From Betaproteobacteria bacterium (lineage in GTDB: Bacteria > Pseudomonadota > Gammaproteobacteria > Burkholderiales > Casimicrobiaceae): 64,000 bases of DNA. Shown here piece after piece: positions 9,815 through 17,600 of this stretch. Made by a program: the position numbers and the translations under genes. Every line of letters starts with the position of its first letter. The first letter of the stretch is position 1. Location of the stretch: positions 1 through 64,000 of the forward strand of contig JADKEV010000007.1 of assembly GCA_016717855.1 (NCBI GenBank). Reading direction: 5' to 3'. The notes below the pieces were generated by a model. The model did no database searches and was not told the DNA's origin. It was given only the letters and a program-made list of their open reading frames with translations.

Positions 9815-12114
9815 TGCTTCTCTCCCCCGATGATTCCTGCAAGCAGCCCCTCGGCTTCCTTCTCGATGGCGAGGATGTCGGCGCTGATCTCCTCCAGCGT
9901 GCGCAGCGGCTGCGGCTTGTAGAAGTGCCGCGTGAAGCTGATCTCGTAGCCGATCTTGGTCGCGTCTTCCTTGATCCACGCGTCGGGCGTGTACGGCAGC
10001 ACCTCGCGGCGGATGAAGGCCTCGATGCCGCCGTCTTCGAGCAGCGGCACCTGCTCGGTGTCGCGCAGGTCGGAGTCGGGCTCGTACTCGACGATGGCGG
10101 GCCTGCCGTCCACGGTCGCCTCGAAGAAGCCGCGCAGCGCGTCGGCCTTGACCTTGCCGGGTTTGTGCACCTTGGCGATAACAGGCGGCGCCGTCTCGAC
10201 ACGCCAGCTCACGGCCCTGAGGATTTGCTTCAGGTCGGCAGCGGCGAGCCTGACGTCCGTCCTGTTGACCGCGGCGTCTACACGATCGCGGAACAGGTTG
10301 TGGTCCTCGAAGAGCGTGTCGCCCAATGCTGCACGCAGCTTGGCGGCAACTTCGACGAGGCGGCCGTCGCGCTCCCAGGTCTTGGGGTCGAGCAGCTTCT
10401 TGCGCTTCTTCTCGGGCAGACCTTTCTTCGCCTCGCCGCCCTCTTCGTCGTCGCCCTCGTCCTCGTCGCTCCCCCACTCAGCCAGTCGCTTCTCCAGCGC
10501 GGCGGCCATCTTGGCAAAGTTGGTGAATAGGTCGTCGCCGAACTCCTCATAGAGCGCCGCGCGGATGTCCTCGTCGCCCGACGTGAAACGCAACGTCTCG
10601 ATGGCCTTGAGCGTGAGCTGGCTGTGCAGGCGCAGCGGACGCTCGACCGTGACCTTCCAGTAGCCGAAAGCGGCGTTCGGGAAGATCTTCGACTCGGGCG
10701 TTTCCTCGAAGTCGAGGAAGCAGCGGCTGATGCGCTCGATGTCCTCGGGCGAGAGCTCGCAGTTCTTCTTGCCGAGGTTCTTGCGCAGCGGCTTGAACCA
10801 CTGGCTGGCGTCGATGAGCTGCACCTGGCCCTGGCGGTGGGCGGGCTTTCGGTTGGACAGCACCCAGATGTAGGTGGCAATGCCGGTGTTGTAGAACAGG
10901 TTGAGCGGCAGCGCGACGATGGCCTCCAGCCAGTCGTTCTCGATGATCCAGCGGCGGATGTTGCTCTCGCCCTGGCCCGCATCCCCGGTGAACAGCGAAC
11001 TGCCGTTATGCACCTCGGCGATGCGGCTGCCGAGCGCCGATTTGCCGTTCATCTTCGCGGCCATGTTGGCGAGGAAGAGCATCTGACCGTCGCTGGAGCG
11101 GGTGACGAGCGAGAGTTCCTCGCCCTGGTGCATCACCTTGAAGCGCGGGTCGCGCATGCCGTCCTTGCCGCCCATGGCTTCGAGGTCCTTCTTCCAGCTC
11201 TTGCCATAGGGCGGATTGGCGAGCATGAAGTCGAACTCCTGCGCGGGGAAGGCGTCGTGCGAGAGCGTGGACCACTCCGCGCCGCCGACGATGTGGTCGG
11301 CGCTCTCGCCCTCGCCCTTGAGCAGCATGTCCGCCTTGCAGACGGCGTAGGTCTCGGGGTTGATCTCCTGGCCGTAGAGCAGGCACTTGACCACCTGGGC
11401 GCGCTTCGCGCCGATTGCCGTAAGCGTCTCTTCCCCCACGGTGAGCATTCCGCCCGTGCCACAGGCGCAGTCGTAGAGCAGGTAGGTACCGGACTTGATC
11501 TCAGCCTCGATGGGTAGGAACACGAGGTTTGCCATCAGTCGAACGGCGTCGCGCGGCGTCCAGTGCTCGCCCGCCTCCTCGTTGTTCTCCTCGTTGAACT
11601 TGCGGACCAGCTCCTCGAAGACCGTGCCCATCGCGTGGTTGTCAATGCCGGCCGGGGACAGGTCGATGTCGGGGTCGAGGAACTTGTTGATGAGCGTGCC
11701 GATGGCGTCGGCCTTGGACAGCGTCTGCAACTGGTTGCGGAATTTGAAGTTCTCGAGAATATCCTGGACGTTGGGTGAAAAGCCGTTCAGGTAGTCCTCG
11801 AAGTCGGCGAGCAATTGCTGCTGGCTGCCGCGGGATTTCAGGTCGCGCAGCGTGAACTTTGATGTGTTGTAAAAGGCCTGCCCCGCAGCATCGCACAGCG
11901 CAGCGCGCTGTTCAGTGATACGCGCCTCGTCGAGCATCCTCTTGGTGTCGAGAACCACGCGCTTCGTGGGTTCCAGGACCGCATCCATGCGCCGGATCAC
12001 GCACATGGGCAGGATCACATCGGGGTACTTCCCACTCTTGAACAAGTCGCGCAGCACGTCGTCGGCTATGCCCCAGATGAAGGAGACGATCTTATTGTGG
12101 GTGGCCTGATCCAT
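9811..12114 (-). CDS. hsdM: Type I restriction-modification DNA methyltransferase subunit
   Basis: N6-adenine methyltransferase of the type I complex; it modifies the HsdS target and protects host DNA. The protein has 767 residues from ATG 12114; an in-frame upstream ATG (12207) exists, but homologues begin at the MDQATHNKIVSFIWGIADD block. The helical N-terminal domain is followed by HWTPRDAVRLM (about 183-195), the AdoMet motif DCACGTGG (215-222) and the catalytic NPPYG (300-304). The tail (EISADILAIEKEAEG) is duplicated in the mini-ORF at 6088-6249. It is the only large gene of the island without frameshifts. It is the first gene of the minus-strand operon, with its stop overlapping the next start. 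Confidence 0.95.
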   Translation of the reverse strand: MDQATHNKIVSFIWGIADDVLRDLFKSGKYPDVILPMCVIRRMDAVLEPTKRVVLDTKRMLDEARITEQRAALCDAAGQAFYNTSKFTLRDLKSRGSQQQLLADFEDYLNGFSPNVQDILENFKFRNQLQTLSKADAIGTLINKFLDPDIDLSPAGIDNHAMGTVFEELVRKFNEENNEEAGEHWTPRDAVRLMANLVFLPIEAEIKSGTYLLYDCACGTGGMLTVGEETLTAIGAKRAQVVKCLLYGQEINPETYAVCKADMLLKGEGESADHIVGGAEWSTLSHDAFPAQEFDFMLANPPYGKSWKKDLEAMGGKDGMRDPRFKVMHQGEELSLVTRSSDGQMLFLANMAAKMNGKSALGSRIAEVHNGSSLFTGDAGQGESNIRRWIIENDWLEAIVALPLNLFYNTGIATYIWVLSNRKPAHRQGQVQLIDASQWFKPLRKNLGKKNCELSPEDIERISRCFLDFEETPESKIFPNAAFGYWKVTVERPLRLHSQLTLKAIETLRFTSGDEDIRAALYEEFGDDLFTNFAKMAAALEKRLAEWGSDEDEGDDEEGGEAKKGLPEKKRKKLLDPKTWERDGRLVEVAAKLRAALGDTLFEDHNLFRDRVDAAVNRTDVRLAAADLKQILRAVSWRVETAPPVIAKVHKPGKVKADALRGFFEATVDGRPAIVEYEPDSDLRDTEQVPLLEDGGIEAFIRREVLPYTPDAWIKEDATKIGYEISFTRHFYKPQPLRTLEEISADILAIEKEAEGLLAGIIGGEKQ
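9849..9895. repeat. Direct repeat B, copy 2 (hsdM 3' end)
   Basis: Source copy of the segment found again at 6129-6175; encodes the end of HsdM. Confidence 0.9.
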
Positions 12115-12386
12115 TGTCGCTTTCACTGCGTCGCGTTCGCTTTTTTCGGCCTGTGATCGTAGCCGGAAATATCCGTTTGCTCGTCTCATGAATTGAGTGT
12201 CGTGCACTCGAAAGTCGTAACTTTACCGGATTGACGGTCCTGCACGAACCAGTTGAAGCAAATTGCCGAACCACTCACCCCACAGCCCCGAAAAATGAAG
12301 TTCAACGCGGGCCTTCCATTGCCAGCCTACAATGGCCTCGTACAGAGCTGCCCGATATCGACCGCCTGCGCGCGGATGGCCAGCCA
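12115..12386. promoter_or_regulatory. Divergent control region between hsdM and the MNT/HEPN pair
   Basis: A 272-bp non-coding stretch separates hsdM (minus) from mntA (plus), so both promoters must lie here. Two palindromes sit side by side: GAGTG-5-CACTC at 12195-12209 and AAAGT-4-ACTTT at 12211-12224. A TTGACG at 12231-12236 could be a plus-strand -35 box, but no good -10 follows at the right spacing. Adjacent palindromes between divergent defence genes suggest an operator; which protein would bind is unknown. Confidence 0.35.
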
Positions 12387-12734
12387 ATGGCCAAGCAGAC
12401 AACCAGTCTTGCGGCGGAAAGGGAGCGATCCAGGCATCAACTGGGAATTGACAAGGAGCAACTGGTGCAGTTCTGCCGGCGGCACCAGATCTGCAAGTTG
12501 TCGCTGTTCGGCTCTACGCTCAAGGGCACGGCGCGCCCCGACAGCGACGTGGACCTGCTGGTCGAGTTCGAGCCGCAAGCTACGCCGACCTTGTTCGACA
12601 TGGTGGAAATGGAGGAAGCGCTCTCGGCGCTGCTCGGTGGACGTCGCGTCGACTTGCGGACAGCCCGCGACCTGAGCCGCCATTTCCGCGACGAGGTCGT
12701 GCGCACGGCTGAGGTCCAGTATGCGCGAGGATGA
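12387..12734 (+). CDS. mntA: MNT-type nucleotidyltransferase antitoxin
   Basis: Minimal nucleotidyltransferase of the HepT/MntA toxin-antitoxin type; in characterised systems it AMPylates a tyrosine of the HEPN toxin and so silences it. The 115-residue protein from ATG 12387 shows the active site G42-S43-x10-D54-x-D56. An in-frame ORF extends upstream to 12231, but that part has no family similarity. The last 14 bp overlap the hepT start, so the two are translationally coupled. The catalytic residues are all present. Confidence 0.85.
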   Translation: MAKQTTSLAAERERSRHQLGIDKEQLVQFCRRHQICKLSLFGSTLKGTARPDSDVDLLVEFEPQATPTLFDMVEMEEALSALLGGRRVDLRTARDLSRHFRDEVVRTAEVQYARG

Positions 12735-13077
12735 CCGCGTCCGCGTCACTCATATGATCGACGCCATAGAGTCGGCATTGCAATTCACCAACGGGCGCGA
12801 CCGGTCGGAAATGGAAAGCGAAAAGAAGCTGCTGTTCGCGGTGGTGCGCGCGGTCGAGATCATCGGTGAGGCGGCGAGCAAGGTATCGCCCGAAGGTCGT
12901 GCCGAGGCACCAGACATTCCATGGGGCGTAATCGTCGGCGTGCGCAATCGGCTGGCCCGTGCCTACTTCGATGTCGACCCGGACATTGTCTGGCGCACGG
13001 TGACGCTGGCTCTGCCGCCGCTCTTGCCGCCGCTGAGTGCTTTGCTCAAGAGCACCGAGCCTGTAGCCCCTTCCTGA
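12721..13077 (+). CDS. hepT: HEPN-domain (DUF86) toxin with altered active site
   Basis: Partner of the MNT protein; family members are RNases using an R-x4-6-H motif. The 118-residue helical protein has R75-N-R-L-A-R80-A-Y82-F-D where HepT proteins normally have R-N-R-L-x-H-x-Y. Tyrosine 82, the position AMPylated by MntA in studied systems, is kept, but the catalytic His is Arg (codon CGT, one base from CAT). The ORF is otherwise intact. It is either an inactivated toxin or a variant; a base-calling error is a further option. Confidence 0.85.
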   Translation: MREDDRVRVTHMIDAIESALQFTNGRDRSEMESEKKLLFAVVRAVEIIGEAASKVSPEGRAEAPDIPWGVIVGVRNRLARAYFDVDPDIVWRTVTLALPPLLPPLSALLKSTEPVAPS

Positions 13078-13090
13078 ACGCGTAACGCAC

Positions 13091-14431
13091 GTGTCATCCG
13101 CCGACCTCTCCCGCAACATAGCGGATATGTTTCTCCGCGCGGAGCAGAGCGGGCTCAAGCTCGCGATCAAGGGACGTACCGTCACGCTCGTGTTGCTGGG
13201 CGCCTGGCTGGTGATTACGCGGGCGGACGATGTGGTGCGAGCGCTCGGTTACGCGGGGGTCATGGCGATTTTCGTGGTCCTTGGCCTGGTGCACTATTCG
13301 CTGATCGCAACGCGCTTCGACCAACGGTGGGTCAAGTACGCCTTCGTCACGCTGGACATCGCCATCGTCTCGACGCTCGTGGCGACGCAGCCGCTGTTCC
13401 CAACGGCGGCCGATCTGCCTTCGGTCACCATCTTCCGCGCCCCGCTGTTCGAGTTCTACTTCGTGATCCTCGGCGTCGCCGCTTTCAGCTTCTCGCCGGG
13501 CCTCGTGCTGTGGACGGGCGTCGCCGGTGCGCTCGGCTGGCTCGCCGCCTTCCGGCATGTGGCAAGCGGGTTGGTTGGCGTTCTTAACTGGACCGACATT
13601 CCTGCGAGGCCGACAGCCCGCGAAGTCATGGCGGTCGTGCTCGATCCCAACTTCGGCGGATGGGGCAGCCGAATCCAGGAGGCGATCCTGCTGATGGTCG
13701 TGGCGGCGCTGATCGCACTGGTCATGCGGCGTGCACGCAGTACGCTGACACGGCAGTTGGAAGCGGAACGCGACCATGCCACTCTCTCGCACATGTTCGG
13801 TCGCTTCGTGCCGCCGACGATCGCGAAAGCCATGATCGCCGGGCGCGGCGTGCTCGCACCGGTCGAGCGGGAGGCCACGGTGCTGTTCGCCGACATCGCC
13901 GGCTTCACCGAGATGACCGAACGCGCCGGCGCCGTGCGCACGGTCGAGATCATGAACGCGTTCTTCGACGAGGTGACACGCATCGTCGGCGATCACGACG
14001 GAATCGTCGCGCAGTTCATCGGCGATGCCGTGCTCGCGACCTTCAACGTTCCGGTCGAGGATCCGCGACACGCGGTCAACGCCTTCGAGGCCGCCCGCGC
14101 GATGCTGGCCTGTGTCGCGAGCCGCGAGTTCGCAGGCGAGCGCATCCGCGTGCGCATCGGCATCAATACGGGCCCTCTGGTTGCCGGCAACGTTGGCGGC
14201 GGCGGGCGCCAGAGCTACACGGTCTATGGGGGCACGGTCAACGTCGCAGCCCGCCTGGAGGCACTGTGCAAAGAACACGGCACCTCGCTTCTTGTTTCCG
14301 CCGCAACGGCCAGGGCGCTGCCGAACGCGAAGCTGGTTGCGGTCGGCAATGTCACCGTACGGGGCATCGCCGAGCCGGTGAGCGTCTTTTCGATCCCGCT
14401 CTCGAATGGCGAAGGGACACATCACGCCTGA
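13091..14431 (+). CDS. Membrane-anchored class III adenylate/guanylate cyclase
   Basis: Predicted to make a cyclic nucleotide from ATP (or GTP). The protein has 446 residues from GTG 13091. The first half has about six hydrophobic segments (roughly 28-45, 53-72, 83-100, 118-135, 138-155, 197-213). The cyclase domain follows. Metal ligands are D268 (LFADIAGFTEM) and D312 (QFIGDAVLATF); the transition-state pair is N384 and R388 (VNVAARLE). Position 381 is Gly where related enzymes usually have Asp (YTVYGGTVN against YTV.GDTVN). The base-recognition lysine position is Gln, as in one known subclass. Substrate preference is therefore uncertain. The gene starts 13 bp after hepT, perhaps by chance. 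Confidence 0.85.
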   Translation: MSSADLSRNIADMFLRAEQSGLKLAIKGRTVTLVLLGAWLVITRADDVVRALGYAGVMAIFVVLGLVHYSLIATRFDQRWVKYAFVTLDIAIVSTLVATQPLFPTAADLPSVTIFRAPLFEFYFVILGVAAFSFSPGLVLWTGVAGALGWLAAFRHVASGLVGVLNWTDIPARPTAREVMAVVLDPNFGGWGSRIQEAILLMVVAALIALVMRRARSTLTRQLEAERDHATLSHMFGRFVPPTIAKAMIAGRGVLAPVEREATVLFADIAGFTEMTERAGAVRTVEIMNAFFDEVTRIVGDHDGIVAQFIGDAVLATFNVPVEDPRHAVNAFEAARAMLACVASREFAGERIRVRIGINTGPLVAGNVGGGGRQSYTVYGGTVNVAARLEALCKEHGTSLLVSAATARALPNAKLVAVGNVTVRGIAEPVSVFSIPLSNGEGTHHA

Positions 14432-14720
14432 GGCGGCGCCGGCGCCGGGCTCAAGGACGACGCGGCCTCGCGGTCGAGGAACAGCGTGCATTCAGCGTGC
14501 GTGCGCAGGATGGACGCCGGAACGAGGTTGGTCACCGGGCCCTCGACGGCACCGCGGACGGCTTCCGCCTTGCGCCGGTCCGGCACCGTGACCACGAGCT
14601 TGCGGGAGGCCAGGATGCGCCTGATGCTCATCGAGATGGCGCGCCGCGGATCGCCGCGGCCCCCGCGGCAGCGGCGGCCACGCCCAGTTCCGCCTTGGTG
14701 TCGAAAATGCGGATATCCAC
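14422..14720 (-). pseudogene. Remnant of a glucosamine-6-phosphate deaminase/isomerase (nagB-like)
   Basis: From GTG 14720 a NagB-like N-terminus (VDIRIFDTKAELGVAAAA) runs about 27 codons. The C-terminus of the same family follows in a different frame: SMSIRRILASRK, VPDRRKAEAVRGAVEGPV, PASILRTHAECTLFLDR. About 160-180 central residues, including the catalytic Asp/His region, are missing. This is a gene with a large internal deletion, not a working enzyme. It overlaps the cyclase 3' end by 10 bp on the opposite strand and follows the regulator below. Confidence 0.7.
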
Positions 14721-14768
14721 GATCGACCTCGTTCCGGTCGTCAGCCGGGATGGCGCATGCGCGGACAG

Positions 14769-17375
14769 CTACGCAGCGCCCGCAGCCTGACCATCCTCGC
14801 CCAGGCACAACCGCGCCAGCGCCGCCTCGTCCAGCGCTTCGCCCTCGCGCCGCCAGCGCTCGATGTCGCGCGGATCGAGCTTCGCGCCGTCGAAGATCTG
14901 CTGCAGGCGTTTCCGGGCAAGAGGCACGCTGGGGTCGCGCACCATGCCGCTGCGGGCGATGTGCGCCTCGGCGGCGCCGTCCACGCGCGCCGCGTCGGCG
15001 TAGCGTCCCTGCTCCGCCACCAGCAGGGCGAGGTGCCCGCAATAGCGCTGCAGCAGCCCGTCGCGCCGCCACGCGGCGATGCCGCGCCGCAGCGCTTGCG
15101 CGGCTTCGTCGATGCGCCCGAGGAACATCAGCGCAAACGTGCGATGGGCCTGGACCCAGCGCAGCGCATCGTGATGGTCGCTGCCGAACCGCTGCTCGAA
15201 GGCGCGGGCGATGTCGAGGACTTCCTCGTAGCGTTCGAGCCCCAGCATGATCAGGCTTTCCACGCTTGCTGTGCCGGTCGAGGTGATCGGGTCCGCGGGA
15301 TCGGCCGCGCACAGCTGTTCCAGTTCCAACCGGTGCCGCAGCGCCTCCTCCAGCCGGCCCTGCAGCATCGCGCCGTTGATCAGCGCGCTCAGCCGCCGCG
15401 TGCGCAGCAACGGCGGCCATCCGGGATCTTCCAGCGCCAGAATCTCCGGCATCAGCGCGTCGGCCTCGGCGTGGTGGCCGGTATCGTAGAGGGACCAAGC
15501 CCTGGCGCAGAGAACGCCGTACAGGCGCGGCCGCTCGCCGCGCCGCCGCCAGATGTTCTCGGCCCGGGACAGTGCCGCCTGCACCGCGGCCCGCGGCACA
15601 CGCCCGGAATCGCCGAACGTCGCGTACACCTCCCAGAACCACGCCGCCGGCACCGGTTCGGACTCGTCATCGACACGCTCGACCATGAATTGCATGGTGC
15701 GCAGCGCCTCCTGCGACTGTCCCCGGGTGAACAGCAGTCGCGCCACCGCCGCGGCCAGCACGACGGCCGTCGCCGTATCGCCCCCCGCGCCTGCGGCCCA
15801 AGCGAAGGCCGCGCGCGCATTCTCCAACTCGGGCTCCAGGAGCTGTCTGGAAGCTGCCAGGCTGAGCGTGACCCGCTCGCCCTGCCGCGCGTTCCACGTC
15901 TGGACGAACAGGTCGCAGACCGCCCGCGCATGGCGCTCGATCAGGATGGGCGTTTCATGCGCGTCGGCCAGCTTCTCCAGCGCATAGGCCCGCGTGGTCT
16001 CCAGCAGCCGATAACGCACCGGCTCGGCGGCGTCGGCGACGACCAGCGACTTGTCCACCAGCGCGCTCAAGCCGTCGAGCACGGCCCAGGGGTCGAGGTG
16101 CGCGTCGCTGGACACCTGCTGCGCCAGTTCGAGCGTGAAGCCGCCGACGAAGACGCCCAGCCGCCGGAAGATGGCCTGCTCGTCGGCCGCGAGCATCGCG
16201 TGGCTCCAATCGATCGCCGCGCGCAGCGTCTGGTGGCGGCGCGGCGCCGTGCGCGCCCCGCCGGTGAGCAGGCGAAAGCGCTCGCCCAGCCCGTCGCGCA
16301 GCCGCTGCACGCCGAGCAGACGCACGCGCGCGGCGGCCAGCTCGATCGCCAGCGGCATCCCATCGAGCTGGCGACAGATGTCGGCGACCGCCTCGACATT
16401 GGCGGCGTCGATCGTGAAACGCGGCTCGACCGCCCGTGCGCGTTCGGCAAAGAGTCGCAGGGCGCCGAACTCCCCGCCCTGGGCCGCGCTGTCGACGGCC
16501 GGCACGGCCAGCGGCTCGAGCTTGAAGATGTGCTCGCCGGGGATGTGCAGCATCTCCTGGCTGGTGACCAGCAGACGCACGCCGCCCGCGCGTTCGAGGA
16601 TCGCCGCGGCCAGCGCCGCAGCGGCGTCCACCACGTGTTCGCAGTTGTCCAGCACCAGCAGCGCGGACCAACCGCCAAGGGCGCCGATCAGTTGCTCCTG
16701 GGCCGTGCCCAAGCCTTCCAGCGTCAGGCGCAACGCGGCCGCCACGGCCAGCGGCACCTGGGCCGGATCTGCCAACGGTGCGAGATCTACCCACCAGACG
16801 CCATCGCGAAACTCCCCGCGCAGCGCATGCGCCACCGCGCGGGCCAGCGCGGTCTTGCCCATGCCCGCAGCGCCGACCAGCGTGACCAGCGCCTGCCTGT
16901 CGATCAGCGCCTGCAACGCCGGCAGCGCCGCGTCGCGGCCGAACAGCGGCGGCACGATCTGCGGCAGGTTGCCCGGCACGGACGCGGCGGGAGGGAGCGC
17001 CTCCCCTGCCCCCGGCTGCGCCGACGCCGGAGCGGGAGCATCGACACCGGCGGGCCGGCCGGCATCGCCATCGCCATCGAGGGGCACGACAAACCGGTAT
17101 CCCCGTCCCGGTATCGTGGCGATCGCCTGCGGGCCGAGCAGCTTGCGCAGCGCGCTGATGTGCACCTGCAGGTTGTTCTCCTCGACCACGAGGCCGGGCC
17201 AGACGACGTCAAGCAATTCGTTCTTGCCGACCACGCGGTCGCGGCGTTCGACGAGGGCCGCGAGGACGTCGAACGCGCGCGCGCCGATGACCACCGGCTG
17301 CGCGTCCTGCAGCAGGCGCCGGCTGGCCGCATGCAGCTCGAAGCGGCCGAACCGGATGGCTGGCGTGTTCGTCAT
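14769..17375 (-). CDS. Winged-helix / STAND ATPase / TPR transcriptional regulator
   Basis: A large regulator of 868 residues from ATG 17375, chosen because the winged helix begins at once (IRFGRFELHAASRRLL). Residues about 5-100 form an OmpR-type DNA-binding domain (NELLDVVWPG, NNLQVHISALRKLLG, IPGRGYRFV). A Pro/Ala linker follows, then an NB-ARC-like ATPase with Walker A VGAAGMGKT (about 170) and Walker B LLVLDNCEH (about 245). The C-terminal 400 residues are helical repeats of TPR type. Such proteins act as ligand- or partner-gated transcription factors. The target is unknown. The nearest gene downstream on the same strand is the nagB remnant, which may once have been controlled by it. Long open frames on the opposite strand are composition shadows. 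Confidence 0.85.
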   Translation of the reverse strand: MTNTPAIRFGRFELHAASRRLLQDAQPVVIGARAFDVLAALVERRDRVVGKNELLDVVWPGLVVEENNLQVHISALRKLLGPQAIATIPGRGYRFVVPLDGDGDAGRPAGVDAPAPASAQPGAGEALPPAASVPGNLPQIVPPLFGRDAALPALQALIDRQALVTLVGAAGMGKTALARAVAHALRGEFRDGVWWVDLAPLADPAQVPLAVAAALRLTLEGLGTAQEQLIGALGGWSALLVLDNCEHVVDAAAALAAAILERAGGVRLLVTSQEMLHIPGEHIFKLEPLAVPAVDSAAQGGEFGALRLFAERARAVEPRFTIDAANVEAVADICRQLDGMPLAIELAAARVRLLGVQRLRDGLGERFRLLTGGARTAPRRHQTLRAAIDWSHAMLAADEQAIFRRLGVFVGGFTLELAQQVSSDAHLDPWAVLDGLSALVDKSLVVADAAEPVRYRLLETTRAYALEKLADAHETPILIERHARAVCDLFVQTWNARQGERVTLSLAASRQLLEPELENARAAFAWAAGAGGDTATAVVLAAAVARLLFTRGQSQEALRTMQFMVERVDDESEPVPAAWFWEVYATFGDSGRVPRAAVQAALSRAENIWRRRGERPRLYGVLCARAWSLYDTGHHAEADALMPEILALEDPGWPPLLRTRRLSALINGAMLQGRLEEALRHRLELEQLCAADPADPITSTGTASVESLIMLGLERYEEVLDIARAFEQRFGSDHHDALRWVQAHRTFALMFLGRIDEAAQALRRGIAAWRRDGLLQRYCGHLALLVAEQGRYADAARVDGAAEAHIARSGMVRDPSVPLARKRLQQIFDGAKLDPRDIERWRREGEALDEAALARLCLGEDGQAAGAA

Positions 17376-17600
17376 GGGCGAGGAAACAGGGATGGGAAGG
17401 TCAACCGCACGCCCCCGAGTTTCCTTGAAGCCCGGCACTGCAGTCAACTGCGCGAGTTGCGTGTCAGGAGTTTGGTGCGGCGCTGGGCATCGCGCTGGCC
17501 GCCCTGCTGGGCATGCATCTGCGCCGGCGGCGCGACGATCGTAGCGCCTGATCCGCCCGGGTCGCCGACAGCGGCGACTCGTCGATGGCAGGGACGCGCG

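Noticed and set aside
12231..12386. Upstream extension of the MNT frame
   Set aside because: Homologues begin near ATG 12387, and the extension covers the divergent promoter region and shows no similarity.
12387..14431. MNT, HEPN and cyclase as one three-gene nucleotide-signalling system
   Set aside because: The cyclase follows closely but has its own GTG start, no fusion or overlap and no sensor shared with the pair; proximity alone is not enough.
17425..17552. Short plus-strand frame ending in a hydrophobic stretch plus RRRR, like a C-terminal membrane anchor
   Set aside because: Under 45 codons with no start codon and no upstream gene; could be a gene fragment but not supportable.
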